Origin: Thalassobacillus pellis
GTDB lineage: Bacteria > Bacillota > Bacilli > Bacillales > Halobacillaceae
DNA: 64,000 bases
Reading direction: 5' to 3'
Assembly (NCBI RefSeq): GCF_016908295.1
Contig: NZ_JAFBDO010000006.1
Span: 1-64,000, forward strand
The position numbers were made by a program, and so were the translations under genes. The notes under the pieces are model-generated. The model saw only the letters and a program-made list of their open reading frames with translations. It was not told where the DNA came from and did not search any database. Positions 25,309 through 34,453 of the stretch are shown piece by piece. How positions within the stretch are numbered: the first letter of the stretch is position 1; every line of letters starts with the position of its first letter.

Positions 25309-26417
25309 TGCGGCAGACGGCTACGACCTATAGCAAGCAACTGGCTCGAGGATGGTTGTGGAAAGTGTTATTGCCATATCTTCTCATCATAGGATTGTTC
25401 GGTGGGGCAGGGCTTTTCGTGTTTTTTCTGGCCAGCAGTACGCTTGATCAGGTCTTTCCAGGTGAAGAAGGAGAAGCCATGCACCTGTCGGAAGCGGTGT
25501 TGGAACATAAACCGATGGTGGCCCGTTATGCGGAGGAATACGGGATCGAACAACATGTTGGGTTGCTTTTGGCGTTAATGATGCAGGAGTCGGGAGGACG
25601 GGGGAAAGACCCGATGCAAGCCTCGGAATCGCTCTGCGGGTCAGTGGGATGTATCCAGGATCCGGAAGTATCCATTGAACAGGGCGTGAAGTACTTTGCT
25701 GCTGTGTTGGAACAGGCCGAGGGGGACATCAAACTGGCGTTACAAAGTTACAATTTCGGCCCTGGCTTTATCGACTACGTGCAGGAACGCGGCGGTGCTT
25801 ACACCCAGGAGTTAGCCATTGATTTTTCCGCGATGATGTATCACCGGTTGAAGGATACTGGCGATTATAGCTGCATCCGTCCCGAGGCGCTTCCCTATAA
25901 GGCTTGCTACGGGGATATATACTATGTGGATGCGGTGCTGCAGTATTATGATTACAGCCAGGTGGTCGCCGGCAAAGGGGACTGGATTTCTCCGATCGCC
26001 GGAGCTTTAACAACGACCTCCGATTATGGGAGGCGAACGCATCCGATCAGTGGGAGACCAGATATCCATACGGGGATGGATTTTGGCTGCATCAACCATA
26101 TCACTCCTATTCGATCAGCTGGCGCAGGTAAAGTGATTTATGCAGACTTCCACACCAGTTCAGATGGGTCGCCGGGGTACGGGAATTATGTCATCATCCA
26201 GCATGGAAAAGCGTTGTTTACAGCATATGCGCACCTTTCTTCTCGGAAGGTTGTCAAAGGAGACCTCGTGGAACAGGGACAAACGCTTGGCATTTGTGGT
26301 ACGACTGGCTCTTCCACCGGTCCCCACCTCCATTTTGAAGCAAAGCGGGCGCCGTGGAAGGATCATATGAATCCAGGGCCTTTGCTTGGCTTATCTTCGG
26401 AAGGAGGGGCGTCATGA
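25305..26417 (+). CDS. Bifunctional cell-wall hydrolase: lytic transglycosylase plus M23 endopeptidase
   Basis: About 370 residues. A membrane anchor lies at ~19-40. A lysozyme-like domain follows (~65-200), with the catalytic Glu in ALMMQESGG and the LALQSYNFGPGF stretch. The C-terminal LytM/M23 domain has HTGMDFG for zinc binding and GPHLHFEA near residue 350. It locally opens the peptidoglycan for the transfer channel, like TcpG/TcpI or VirB1. It starts 4 bp before the VirB6 stop and overlaps the next gene by 4 bp. Confidence 0.9.
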   Translation: MMRQTATTYSKQLARGWLWKVLLPYLLIIGLFGGAGLFVFFLASSTLDQVFPGEEGEAMHLSEAVLEHKPMVARYAEEYGIEQHVGLLLALMMQESGGRGKDPMQASESLCGSVGCIQDPEVSIEQGVKYFAAVLEQAEGDIKLALQSYNFGPGFIDYVQERGGAYTQELAIDFSAMMYHRLKDTGDYSCIRPEALPYKACYGDIYYVDAVLQYYDYSQVVAGKGDWISPIAGALTTTSDYGRRTHPISGRPDIHTGMDFGCINHITPIRSAGAGKVIYADFHTSSDGSPGYGNYVIIQHGKALFTAYAHLSSRKVVKGDLVEQGQTLGICGTTGSSTGPHLHFEAKRAPWKDHMNPGPLLGLSSEGGAS

Positions 26418-26971
26418 TGCATGAGTGGATATGGAAAACCCTGATTCTTTTTCTCGCTCTTTTGGTCGGTATGGGCACCTGGATGGCGTTTCGTACAATT
26501 GATCAACAGGCGGTTGCTATTGAAAAATTGGAAGCCACCATCCAACGGCAGGAAGAGCAGCTGGCGTATTTCCAACATTATCTCCGTTCCCAATCGAAGG
26601 GGGAAGAACGATCAGAGAAGCAACAAATCCAAGAGACGGTCCGTGTCTTTGTCACTTCTGTCTTTCAGGTGACCGAAGACAATGCCCAAGAACGAAAGGC
26701 TAATGCGAAGACGGTAATGACCACCGCGTTATATGAGCACCTTTTTCCGGAGGGAGAGAAAGAGGGGGAGGGATTGATGTATGTACACGACGTGGAGGAG
26801 GTACAAGTATACACCACAGTGAATAAAGAAAAAGGCCATGCTTATGTGATCTTTGAACAGACAATGAAGAATCTAGCCAATGGCAAACAAGGTGTCAAGA
26901 CGATTACGATGCAGTTGTCCTTAAAACGAGTGGATGATAGATGGAAAGTTTTTGAGTTTGAGACTGTTTGA
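26414..26971 (+). CDS. Membrane-anchored transfer protein of unknown function
   Basis: About 185 residues: one N-terminal membrane helix (LILFLALLVGMGTWMAF), a coiled coil (AIEKLEATIQRQEEQLAYF), then a small alpha+beta domain ending in LSLKRVDDRWKVFEFE. That ending is typical of NTF2-like domains of secreted conjugation proteins. The ATG overlaps the previous stop (ATGA), so it is probably the last gene of the transfer operon. The specific family is not recognised. Confidence 0.7.
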   Translation: MMHEWIWKTLILFLALLVGMGTWMAFRTIDQQAVAIEKLEATIQRQEEQLAYFQHYLRSQSKGEERSEKQQIQETVRVFVTSVFQVTEDNAQERKANAKTVMTTALYEHLFPEGEKEGEGLMYVHDVEEVQVYTTVNKEKGHAYVIFEQTMKNLANGKQGVKTITMQLSLKRVDDRWKVFEFETV

Positions 26972-27144
26972 TTTAAACGGTAGTACACGTGCTCTGTTTT
27001 CAACGGGGAAGCATCCCTCCCTTGTTCTCTATTTTCATATTTCTTGCATTGGTCCCCTACCTACTATATAGTGCTGTTTAATAGTAAGAGAAAAACAGCA
27101 GTTCATGCACCGTCGTGTGTGTACTTGCAAAAGAGGTGTAGCAA

Positions 27145-27486
27145 GTGATTGAGGTGCAAATGAAGGTGTTAGATAAGAAATATTCGGAGAGCTTTCTGTA
27201 TGTAAAGAAGCTGGAAAAAGGGAATGCCATCGACATTTATAGGAATGTACAAGAAACGTTTCCATCTTTTTTCGTCCCCTACGAGCAAGAGCACCTTCCG
27301 ATGATTCAAATACAGCTATGGGAAATAGAAGGCGACGGAATTCCGGTTCGCTCGTTGCTTGAAGAAGCTTATCTGTTACTGGAAGGGAAGCAAGCATTGG
27401 TATCTTTTATCGAACAAAGAGACAAGGAAGGTAGAGAAACTCCTTCCATTGGCATATCTTTAAGGAAAAGTCATGGGGATTTATAA
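27145..27486 (+). CDS. Hypothetical soluble protein
   Basis: 113 residues, no signal or membrane segment, GTG start with AGAGGTG about 9 bp upstream. It contains a segment GDGIPVRSLLEEAYLLLEGKQAL. I do not recognise it. It lies 170 bp after the transfer operon, in front of a phased palindrome that could act as its terminator. Coding status is likely but not certain. Confidence 0.5.
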   Translation: MIEVQMKVLDKKYSESFLYVKKLEKGNAIDIYRNVQETFPSFFVPYEQEHLPMIQIQLWEIEGDGIPVRSLLEEAYLLLEGKQALVSFIEQRDKEGRETPSIGISLRKSHGDL

Positions 27487-27535
27487 CTCGTCCATATCCC
27501 TAGGCATAGATGGCCCTTTTATATCGCAGCAAAAA

Positions 27536-27565
27536 ACAAACGTAAACGTTGATGTTTACGTTTGT
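27536..27565. repeat. NNACGT phased palindromic site 18
   Basis: Four units (third core ATGT) flanked by A-run and T-run, so it could also be a bidirectional terminator between two convergent genes. Confidence 0.9.
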
Positions 27566-27663
27566 TTTTTGTTATTACTTCTTATCTAGCATGGAGAAGT
27601 CTCTTCGAGAGAGACAATATGATTGTATCCCAACGGACATTACTAAAAAATTTAGTATTATTA

Positions 27664-28287
27664 TTATTTCTTTTGATCTAGCCAAACATGAAGGCTGTTT
27701 GCGACGTGGTTGGCTCCCAGCTTCAATTCCTCATATAGGTAGGAAAGCAATACCCCCCAGGAAATTTCTTCTTCATAGGGGTTGTTTTGATTGATAAAAC
27801 GCATCACTTTCTTCAATTCCCGCATCCGTCCTTCGTCTAGCTTCCCTTGTAGGTAGTGTCTGGTGAACGCATTGCTGAAATTCGTGTTGGTGATACTTGC
27901 CTCTAATAAAATGGCTGTCGCTCGGGAAGGCGTCACGTCCAAGGCGTAGGCTAGGGCACAGATCCGTTCATGGGTACGCTGCGGAAAACGGATGGTGACC
28001 CGTCCTGTTTTTTCTTTATCTTTTTTAGCTTGTAAGGACTCTCTTTCCAGGTCTCCCATGTAAAACGTGTTCCCCAAACGGAAATCCCTCCGGAAAAATT
28101 GCGAAAGGTATTCGATGACGTTTCGAGACCGGAGGCCAACGACACAAATTTCTTCCGCCACATCTTTCACGGGTGTGTTGGTGATATACGCTAATCGGTA
28201 GATGCATTCTTTTAATTGCATCGAAATGGTTGGTTTGCAATCAATTTTTTTATCGCTTCTTTTTTTCCGTTCTTTCCCCTGTATCAT
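27664..28287 (-). CDS. Tandem ribbon-helix-helix-like plasmid protein
   Basis: About 207 residues, basic N-terminus. Two stretches have RHH character. The first is KPTISMQLKECIYRLAYIT and its following helix (about 18-50). The second is GRVTIRFPQRTHERICALAY followed by TPSRATAILLEASI (about 90-125). Two such motifs in one chain could bind DNA as a pseudo-dimer. No enzymatic motif is seen. I set the start at the ATG at 28287, which fits the spacing from AGGTGGGG. A repeated GGACA/TGTCC element lies just upstream. Confidence 0.55.
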   Translation of the reverse strand: MIQGKERKKRSDKKIDCKPTISMQLKECIYRLAYITNTPVKDVAEEICVVGLRSRNVIEYLSQFFRRDFRLGNTFYMGDLERESLQAKKDKEKTGRVTIRFPQRTHERICALAYALDVTPSRATAILLEASITNTNFSNAFTRHYLQGKLDEGRMRELKKVMRFINQNNPYEEEISWGVLLSYLYEELKLGANHVANSLHVWLDQKK

Positions 28288-28320
28288 GCTCATCCCCACC
28301 TAAATTTTCGCATTTATGTT

Positions 28321-28344
28321 TAGGACACATTCCCTTTGTCCAAG
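28321..28344. repeat. GGACA-TGTCC repeated element, copy 1
   Basis: TAGGACACATTCC...TGTCCAAG. The same element recurs at 32124-32146 and 39488-39510, each time upstream of a gene or its remnant. Function unknown. Confidence 0.6.
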
Positions 28345-28442
28345 TCTTACTCTTAATCTATGGGGAAGGACGGGGGAGTATGTATAGGAAGTTATCAATC
28401 TGGCAAAAATGGTGCTAACAGCGAAGGAAAGGGGAAGGTGTC

Positions 28443-28541
28443 ATGGGTATGTCGAAAAAAGAAGCAAGGGACTTAGCTAAGAAAATGATTGCGAATGGCA
28501 AAAAACACAGCATTCCGATGAAAAAAAAGAAGGAAAGGTAA
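28443..28541 (+). CDS. Very small basic peptide
   Basis: A 32-residue peptide, MGMSKKEARDLAKKMIANGK plus a Lys-rich end. GGGGAAGG at good spacing precedes the ATG. It is strongly basic with one amphipathic helix. No family recognised. It is followed by a phased palindrome at the gene end. The ribosome site supports translation, but its role is unknown. Confidence 0.5.
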   Translation: MGMSKKEARDLAKKMIANGKKHSIPMKKKKER

Positions 28542-28579
28542 GGACCTTTACTATATATAACTAAATATAACTAACAAAA

Positions 28580-28609
28580 ACAAACGTAAACGTTGATGTT
28601 TACGTTTGT
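28580..28609. repeat. NNACGT phased palindromic site 19
   Basis: The same sequence as the site at 27536-27565, so the 27.66-28.54 kb pair of genes is bracketed by identical copies. Confidence 0.9.
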
Positions 28610-28827
28610 TTTTTGTGTTGAAAATTTTTAAAAAATTTAAGCATCAGATTTTCTTGACTCTAAAAGAAATCCTGGATTCTAATAAACTTTTGTAATTTAC
28701 CAATACAGCAACAGGTATGATCAGAAATAGTGATAAAAGCGTAATGAACTGCTTTCATTAAAGTAAATTTTTACCAATTATGTAACGGTATGTAGTACAA
28801 TAAGTATAACAAAAAGGGGGAGTAGTA

Positions 28828-29859
28828 GTGTGTAGGTTGGCTTTGTTGCTATGTTTTAGTGTTTTTTTAGCAAGCTGCTCAACAAGCTTAAAAGCTGAGG
28901 AAGTGAATCAGTTAATCGAAAAGGAAAAGTATGAAGAAGCCATAAGTAAAATAGAAGAATATGAACTACTTAAATCAGATGTGAAAGAAACCGAGTATGA
29001 TTATCAACTCCTTGTGCAAGTACATAAAGTAAATGAATTGATCAAAAAAGAAAAATTTGAGGAAGCATTATCTATAATTGAAGATGAGCAGCTTACAAAA
29101 AGAAAAAGTGTAAACAACCAATACCATTATGAAGATGTAAATAAATTAGTTAATATGCAAAAATTAGTGGACATGGGTGCTGATTTTAAAATTATTTCTG
29201 AATATAAAATAAATCCCATAATCGATAAAAAATTACAACAAAAAGCTGATAGGTTACTGGTATCTTTTCTAGAAAAAGCATCCAAAGATGAAAATTTATT
29301 GGAAGTGGCTTATTCCGACTTTTCCGAACTTGATGATTCTACTAAGCAGCGAATTACTAAAGAGATTGATTTCGAAAAACTTTATGAGAATTATGAGAAT
29401 GAGAAAATTGAAAAATATATAACTTTATTAGAAAATAAGCAGTATAGTCAATTAGAGAGTATTACAGCGGGCAGTGGCGATAAATCAATAACAAATTTAA
29501 ATCGGTTAGCAAATGCATATATAGTGTCTGAGAAAATTTTAGTTGGAAATTCTTATGTATATTCAAGAAAGGATGTAGAGAAATATTTGGATGAAATCAA
29601 TAACCCAAACTCTGAAATCAAAAAACATATGAGAATTTTAGCTAACAGACTCGACTTAGATATCTTTAACAATAATATTGAGAAGAAAACAGGCGTATCC
29701 ATTGGTATGACTAAAGAAGAAGTGTTGAGTTCAAGCTGGGGAGAGCCTGAAGATAAAAATATTACTCAAACAAAATATGGAACAAGAGAACAATGGGTTT
29801 ATCCGGGTTTTCAGTACCTTTATTTTGAAGATGGAATTTTAGCCGCTATTCAAAAATGA
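28828..29859 (+). CDS. Lipoprotein with C-terminal SmpA/BamE-like domain
   Basis: About 343 residues. The lipobox is LASC near residue 17. The middle is helical with a repeated pattern, KEKYEEAISKIEEYE and KEKFEEALSIIEDEQ, that suggests short TPR-like hairpins. The C-terminus IGMTKEEVLSSSWGEPEDK...YLYFEDGILAAIQ matches the small SmpA/OmlA-like fold. GTG start with AAAGGGGGAG. A+T-rich, as are the next two lipoprotein genes. Anchored outside the membrane; function unknown. Confidence 0.75.
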   Translation: MCRLALLLCFSVFLASCSTSLKAEEVNQLIEKEKYEEAISKIEEYELLKSDVKETEYDYQLLVQVHKVNELIKKEKFEEALSIIEDEQLTKRKSVNNQYHYEDVNKLVNMQKLVDMGADFKIISEYKINPIIDKKLQQKADRLLVSFLEKASKDENLLEVAYSDFSELDDSTKQRITKEIDFEKLYENYENEKIEKYITLLENKQYSQLESITAGSGDKSITNLNRLANAYIVSEKILVGNSYVYSRKDVEKYLDEINNPNSEIKKHMRILANRLDLDIFNNNIEKKTGVSIGMTKEEVLSSSWGEPEDKNITQTKYGTREQWVYPGFQYLYFEDGILAAIQK

Positions 29860-29985
29860 AAAGCACTTAGGGGGGGAATAGGAAAGTGTCGGTTTGGAAC
29901 GGGTTTCCTTTCTCAATCACTAAATAAGCTTCTAGAGTGTTCATAAAAGCAAGATTATGTATGGGTGGTTATGTGGAGTGAGATC

Positions 29986-30294
29986 ATGCGAATCCAAATA
30001 TGTAAGACTCTAATAATAATTAATTCAATTTTGCTTTTAGCCTCTTGTGGTATAGAAGATACTGTGAAATTTAATGGAAGGGCTTATGAGGGTTCTACTA
30101 TCTATACCGAGAAAGAGTTCAATCAAAAGTATGGACAAGTCGAAGCTGTTGGAAAAAAAGTAATAGGTATGGAAATAATGATGTCAGAAGAAGGACAAAA
30201 AATAACAGAAGAACAAAATACAGTTCCAACGCTTCTTTTCCTAAAGAAAAATGAAAAAGAATATGTGGTTTATAGATTACAAGGTGGTACTTAA
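29986..30294 (+). CDS. Small lipoprotein
   Basis: About 102 residues. The lipobox is LASC after a short hydrophobic core (TLIIINSILLLASC). The mature domain, with GSTIYTEKEFNQKYGQVEAVGKKV and a final YVVYRLQGG, is compact and Lys/Glu-rich. No family recognised. The ATG at 29986 follows GGAGTGA. One of three consecutive lipoprotein genes in this A+T-rich stretch. Confidence 0.65.
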   Translation: MRIQICKTLIIINSILLLASCGIEDTVKFNGRAYEGSTIYTEKEFNQKYGQVEAVGKKVIGMEIMMSEEGQKITEEQNTVPTLLFLKKNEKEYVVYRLQGGT

Positions 30295-30601
30295 ATAAAC
30301 TAATAAGAAACCTTGAAACTGATCCTTCTGGAATAGGGGCAATTCTAATACAAAGGATCGCCCTCTTTTTAATGTTTGGGTAGTATTGTGGAAGACACAG
30401 TACTAGATAATTAGTTTGAAACTAAATTGGATTGGTATCGTACCTGTAATAAGAGGTTATTTATAATAGGGAATAAATGTAAAAGGAAGTAGTGAAAATA
30501 TTATTGTTTCATGGCAGATTAGCAGAGTAGAGATACAGAAAAATGAGACCACAGAGGTCATTAGTGTGATACATATGGTGGGGAATAAGGGGGAGTACCA
30601 A

Positions 30602-30946
30602 ATGGTAAAAAGCAAGATGTTCTTCATTATTGCAACTTTAGCTATTACTTTGATAGGTTGTTCACAGGTTGAAGAAGGAACATTTATTCAAGGAGAAATA
30701 AAAAAAATCAATAAAAAAAGTGGGGATATGGAAATTGAAATCAAATCCTGGACTACAGTTGGCGATGCAGGCTCCTCTACACAGTCATATGAATTTGAAA
30801 ATAAGCCAGATTCCCAAACTATACAAGTGTCCAATCCAAAGAAATATGGTGAAGGCGAAAAAGTACAGGTGAAAGTTATCAAAAATTATGATGAAGATGT
30901 CTGGGATTTAGATAGATTAAAGTTTGAAGTAGAAACGGTGAATTAG
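30602..30946 (+). CDS. Small lipoprotein, possible OB-like domain
   Basis: About 114 residues. Lipobox LIGC in FFIIATLAITLIGC. The rest is beta-rich with GEIKKINKKSGDMEIEIKSW and GEKVQVKVIKNYDEDVW, a strand pattern like an OB or small barrel domain, which is inference. The ATG at 30602 follows AAGGGGGAGTACCA. Exported and membrane-anchored; function unknown. Confidence 0.65.
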   Translation: MVKSKMFFIIATLAITLIGCSQVEEGTFIQGEIKKINKKSGDMEIEIKSWTTVGDAGSSTQSYEFENKPDSQTIQVSNPKKYGEGEKVQVKVIKNYDEDVWDLDRLKFEVETVN

Positions 30947-31086
30947 ATTATTAACCTATTGGGAGAGTTAGTTGGGAATCCTAAAGGTATCTCGATATCA
31001 TGTTTTGTAATAAGGGGCATTTTAAAGGGAAATATTAGTTTAATGTTGCGTTGCTAGAAAAGAGTAAAGGTCTTAGGAGATTTTTG

Positions 31087-31486
31087 ATGAAAAAGAAAAA
31101 GTTTTTTTATTATGCGGAGCTTTACTTTTTAAAGTTCAGTTCCCTTAGGACCAAAAATGTTTGTTGAACTCATTCATGCATCTCTAATGGAAAGTCGATA
31201 CAACCTTACCTCTTTTAATAATGATTATCCTCCTAGGGAGCCGTATTTTGAATACGCAAACCATTCAATAAAGATTGATGAAGATTTAAAGAATAATGAC
31301 ACCTTTGTTGACCCTTGGGAACATAAAACAGCAATAGGTAATTTAGCTTTAATCGTTGATGGAAAGGCCAAGGAATTATTGGAAGAATATCCAGTGAGGG
31401 TTGAGCAAAGTGGATTAAGTAGATATTGGGGAGACATAGCCTTTATAGAAATAGAGGATATTAAAAAGAATAAAAAAAATCATTAG
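31087..31486 (+). pseudogene. Frameshifted hypothetical gene
   Basis: A well-placed AGGAG at 31076 precedes an ATG at 31087. That frame stops after 26 codons (MKKKKFFYYAELYFLKFSSL plus a few residues), while a second frame continues directly from 31157 (MFVELIHASLMESRYNLTSF) to 31486. A single-base change in the run CCAAAAATG would join them. I read one gene broken by a frameshift. Product unknown. Confidence 0.4.
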
Positions 31487-31488
31487 TA

Positions 31489-31833
31489 GTGGTTTTGAAA
31501 AAAACAAGAGAGATACAAAAAGAATTGCCGAATGGGGACATTACTGGCGGAGCTTCGTCTCATGAATTAAAGTACACTACATATACTTTCGATCTAGATG
31601 GCAGCATACATAGGGATGATTTCAGACTAAATCAAAGGAGTGCATTGCAAACTAAAATACTAAACGCAGGCGTGGTTGCACCTCATAGGTTAGGGTTCTA
31701 TACAAATGCATGGCAGAGCTACCCTACGATATTTTTCCCTTTCATGTATCCATTACTACCAATGAGCCTAGGTGTTATTCTTATTCTGGTATCTCTCGTT
31801 CAGTTAAAGCGTGAAAAATACAATGGGAGATAA
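31489..31833 (+). CDS. Hypothetical protein with C-terminal membrane helix
   Basis: 114 residues from a GTG with no ribosome site, beginning 3 bp after the previous frame. It has one membrane segment near the end (MYPLLPMSLGVILILVSLVQ). It may be the second half of the broken gene before it, as the frames are adjacent. No family recognised. Confidence 0.35.
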   Translation: MVLKKTREIQKELPNGDITGGASSHELKYTTYTFDLDGSIHRDDFRLNQRSALQTKILNAGVVAPHRLGFYTNAWQSYPTIFFPFMYPLLPMSLGVILILVSLVQLKREKYNGR

Positions 31834-32123
31834 AAACATAAATAGTAGTGTTATCCCAATGTGACGTGTATATTTATTTTGAATCCAAGTCTTAAACCAT
31901 AGTAAGCTTCTCTGGAATTAAGTTGATGCGTATTAGTCTAAGAACGATCTTCCACAAACTGGCGCTTTAATCAAGTAACTAGAGCCTCATTTCTCACATA
32001 TTACACCGATATATTAGGCATTTAGATTTTTTATTTGTATTTCCTTACCGTTGTAAATCCCCATTTTCCTCACGCTACCTTTAACCATAGGTTACTCGGG
32101 TTCCTTCCCATCCCTTTTATCTT

Positions 32124-32146
32124 TAGGACACCTTCCTCCTGTCCAA
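32124..32146. repeat. GGACA-TGTCC repeated element, copy 2
   Basis: TAGGACACCTTCC...TGTCCAAG, about 90 bp upstream of the MNT gene. Confidence 0.6.
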
Positions 32147-32237
32147 GATATACGTTTACTCTAACGGGAAATAGGAGGGAGATAGATAGTAATCCTTTTA
32201 GGCGTACGTTATAATGAAGAAAAAAGGCAGGGGTACT

Positions 32238-32561
32238 ATGAGACAGTCCACCGAACTGCGGGAACGAATCTTAAAACAGCTAAAAGCCATTGTACTTGAG
32301 CAACTGGCAACCCATAAGGTTCGTGTCTTTTTATTTGGATCATGGGCGAGGAAAGAGGAAAAACAAAGTTCCGATATCGATATAGCGATTGAATCCCCCC
32401 ATCCGTTTCCTCCCGGAAAATGGAATGCACTTATGGAATCAATCGAAGAATCCACCATTCCCTATAAAGTGGATGTGGTGGACTTAAATCATGCGGATAT
32501 AGCCCTTGTGAAAAAGGTGGAAGAGGAGGGGATTATATGGAAAGATTACGGCAGCGATTAG
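32238..32561 (+). CDS. mntA: MNT-type nucleotidyltransferase antitoxin
   Basis: A 107-residue minimal nucleotidyltransferase. The active-site signature G-S-x10-D-x-D is complete: G34, S35, D46 and D48 in LFGSWARKEEKQSSDIDIAI. Enzymes of this kind neutralise the partner HEPN ribonuclease by adding AMP to a tyrosine near its active site. The gene overlaps the HEPN gene by 25 bp. A TATAAT sits about 30 bp upstream. The ATG at 32238 is closer to GCAGGGG than the upstream ATG. Confidence 0.85.
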   Translation: MRQSTELRERILKQLKAIVLEQLATHKVRVFLFGSWARKEEKQSSDIDIAIESPHPFPPGKWNALMESIEESTIPYKVDVVDLNHADIALVKKVEEEGIIWKDYGSD

Positions 32562-32935
32562 AAGCAGCAGAAAAAGCATTGGCTTCTTTTAAACAGCTAG
32601 CGATGCTCGACCAACCAACTGAGATAGAACGGGACGCAGCGATACAACGGTTTGAATTTTCTTTTGAGGCGAGCTGGAAAGCAGCCAAGCAGTTTTTATA
32701 CGATATGGAAGGGTTGGATGTGGGTTCTCCAAAAGCTGTGATCCGGCGCAGCCGGGAAGTCCAACTTTTTCAGGACGATGAAGCGATCGTCGCTTTGGAG
32801 ATGGTGAATGATCGTAACTTAACCGTACATACCTATAATGAAGAAGTGGCTCTCAAAATCCAAGCCAATTTGCATGTGTATCATGACCTGTTGCAAAAAT
32901 GGATTGGACGTATGCGAGATCGAATCACCATATAA
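32537..32935 (+). CDS. hepT: HEPN toxin (HI0074/HepT-like)
   Basis: A 132-residue all-helical protein of the HI0074/HEPN family. The RX4-6H motif is RNLTVH (R93, H98), followed by TY, the tyrosine region modified by MntA in known systems. The N-terminal part RFEFSFEASWKAAKQFL is typical. HEPN/MNT pairs form type VII toxin-antitoxin modules in which HEPN is an RNase. The coupled overlap with the MNT gene and the plasmid location suggest a stability or abortive-infection role. A decayed second copy lies at 39549-39867. Confidence 0.85.
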   Translation: MERLRQRLEAAEKALASFKQLAMLDQPTEIERDAAIQRFEFSFEASWKAAKQFLYDMEGLDVGSPKAVIRRSREVQLFQDDEAIVALEMVNDRNLTVHTYNEEVALKIQANLHVYHDLLQKWIGRMRDRITI

Positions 32936-32954
32936 GTACCAAGGATCCATATAG

Positions 32955-32982
32955 ACAAACGTAAACATCAACGTTTACGTTT
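32955..32982. repeat. NNACGT phased palindromic site 20
   Basis: Four units with the CATC-type centre and a following run of ten T. It lies 20 bp beyond the HEPN gene and may terminate it. Confidence 0.9.
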
Positions 32983-33215
32983 TTTTTTTTATGGGCAAAA
33001 AAAGGAAGCATCGGTTGGGAACGGGTCCTTCGCAGCCCGCGAATCATTACCTTTCGATATAAAAGTATGGAAAATAATTCTTTACGTCCAGGCATAGTTT
33101 TTATTTATAAATGTAGGAGGGAAGTTGGGAAGGGAGTGAAAAAAGTCCTGTCTATTTTGGTTGAAATCTTGTAAAATAACTTTAAGTAATTTACAAAATA
33201 TGGGGGTTATTACAT

Positions 33216-34442
33216 ATGAAGGGACTTATCCTTTTAATCTTTACCTTATTTCTCCTGGTGACATTCCAGGATAACACAGCAGAAGCTCATTCCGGTCGTA
33301 CCGATAGCAATGGGGGGCATAACTGTTCCCAAAAATCAATTTCCAAAGGACTTTGTACCGGTTACCACTATCATAACGGGGGCAGTGATACTTCCTCTAA
33401 TGGGAACACATCAAGCACACCACCTTCTTCCCAGTCGTCCCAACCGAATGACAAAGATTGTTCCGACTTTTCCTCTTATGAGGAAGTGGTAGCGTATTGG
33501 AACCGAAAAGGCTATACCAAAGACTATGATCCAGAAAGGCTGGATGGGTTCGGAAATGTCGTAGATGATGGCATTCCTTGTGAAGCTCCGAGTGGTTATG
33601 ATACGAGCAACATAAATGGAAGTCCAGCTCAAGTGGCCAAAGAGGAAAAGGCTGCTGGAGAAGAGGAAGGCTATCACGCTGGATTAAAAGACGGATATGC
33701 CGATAAAGAAAAAAAGGATGCCCTGGATAGTGGTTCAGAGGCGTATCAAGAAGGATATGACACGGGATACACCAAAGGTTATCAGGAAGGTAAAGCGAAA
33801 CTAAAGAAAGAAAAACAAGCAGCTCAACAAGCCGGTTATGATTATGGGAAAGAAGCAGATCAACTAAAAATTCCATCGGCCTATAATCAACACGATGCTT
33901 TAAAGGCAGCTTTTGAAGAGGGGTATCAAAAAGCGGTACAGGAAATCATAAAACAGAAAGAAAAAGCGTTGGAAGCGCAGGGATATGAGGATGGAAAAAA
34001 CGATGTGAAAGAGCTGCCTCAAGATGCTGAGAAAAATTTTGTGGAAGCCTATGAAAAAGGGTTCGAAGAAGGACAACAAGCTTTGAAGCAAACGTATCTC
34101 GATCAGGGATATCAAGCAGCTTTTCAAATGGTTACCTATAAGCAACCAGACTTAGCTAAAGAAAAATATATCGCCTGGTACAAAGAAGGCTTCGAAGCAA
34201 ATGAAGAGGTTTTGAAAATCCAGGATATGGCTTATGAAAATGGTCTTCAAGGAAAGGAACTAAGTGTACCGGAAAAGTATAAGGATGCCAAAAAAGTATA
34301 TACCCATTATCATCAAATCGGCATCGCCGAGTATGAAGAAAAACAAGAGAAAGAGAACACTCGAAACCTGATGGGGCTGGGAGTGATTGTTTTAGGGTGG
34401 CTGGGAAGAAGGATGTATGTGGCGAAGAAAATGATTGCTTAG
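33216..34442 (+). CDS. Secreted YHYH/Excalibur-domain protein with Gly-Tyr repeats
   Basis: About 408 residues. Signal peptide 1-24, then a YHYH domain (HSGRTDSNGGHNC...CTGYHYHNGG), a Ser/Thr-rich linker, and an Excalibur-like calcium-binding motif (DPERLDGFGNVVDDGIPCE). Residues ~145-290 contain repeated GYxxG units (EEGYHAGLKDGY, EGYDTGYTKGYQEG). A C-terminal membrane helix near residue 385 ends the protein. It is likely a surface protein, substrate unknown. It precedes a PH-domain gene by 11 bp, so they are probably co-transcribed. Confidence 0.8.
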   Translation: MKGLILLIFTLFLLVTFQDNTAEAHSGRTDSNGGHNCSQKSISKGLCTGYHYHNGGSDTSSNGNTSSTPPSSQSSQPNDKDCSDFSSYEEVVAYWNRKGYTKDYDPERLDGFGNVVDDGIPCEAPSGYDTSNINGSPAQVAKEEKAAGEEEGYHAGLKDGYADKEKKDALDSGSEAYQEGYDTGYTKGYQEGKAKLKKEKQAAQQAGYDYGKEADQLKIPSAYNQHDALKAAFEEGYQKAVQEIIKQKEKALEAQGYEDGKNDVKELPQDAEKNFVEAYEKGFEEGQQALKQTYLDQGYQAAFQMVTYKQPDLAKEKYIAWYKEGFEANEEVLKIQDMAYENGLQGKELSVPEKYKDAKKVYTHYHQIGIAEYEEKQEKENTRNLMGLGVIVLGWLGRRMYVAKKMIA

Positions 34443-34453
34443 GGGGAGAGCAA

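Noticed and set aside
14161-26600. Many long frames antisense to rep and the transfer genes
   Set aside because: They are shadows of strongly coding G+C-rich genes with clear motifs on the plus strand.
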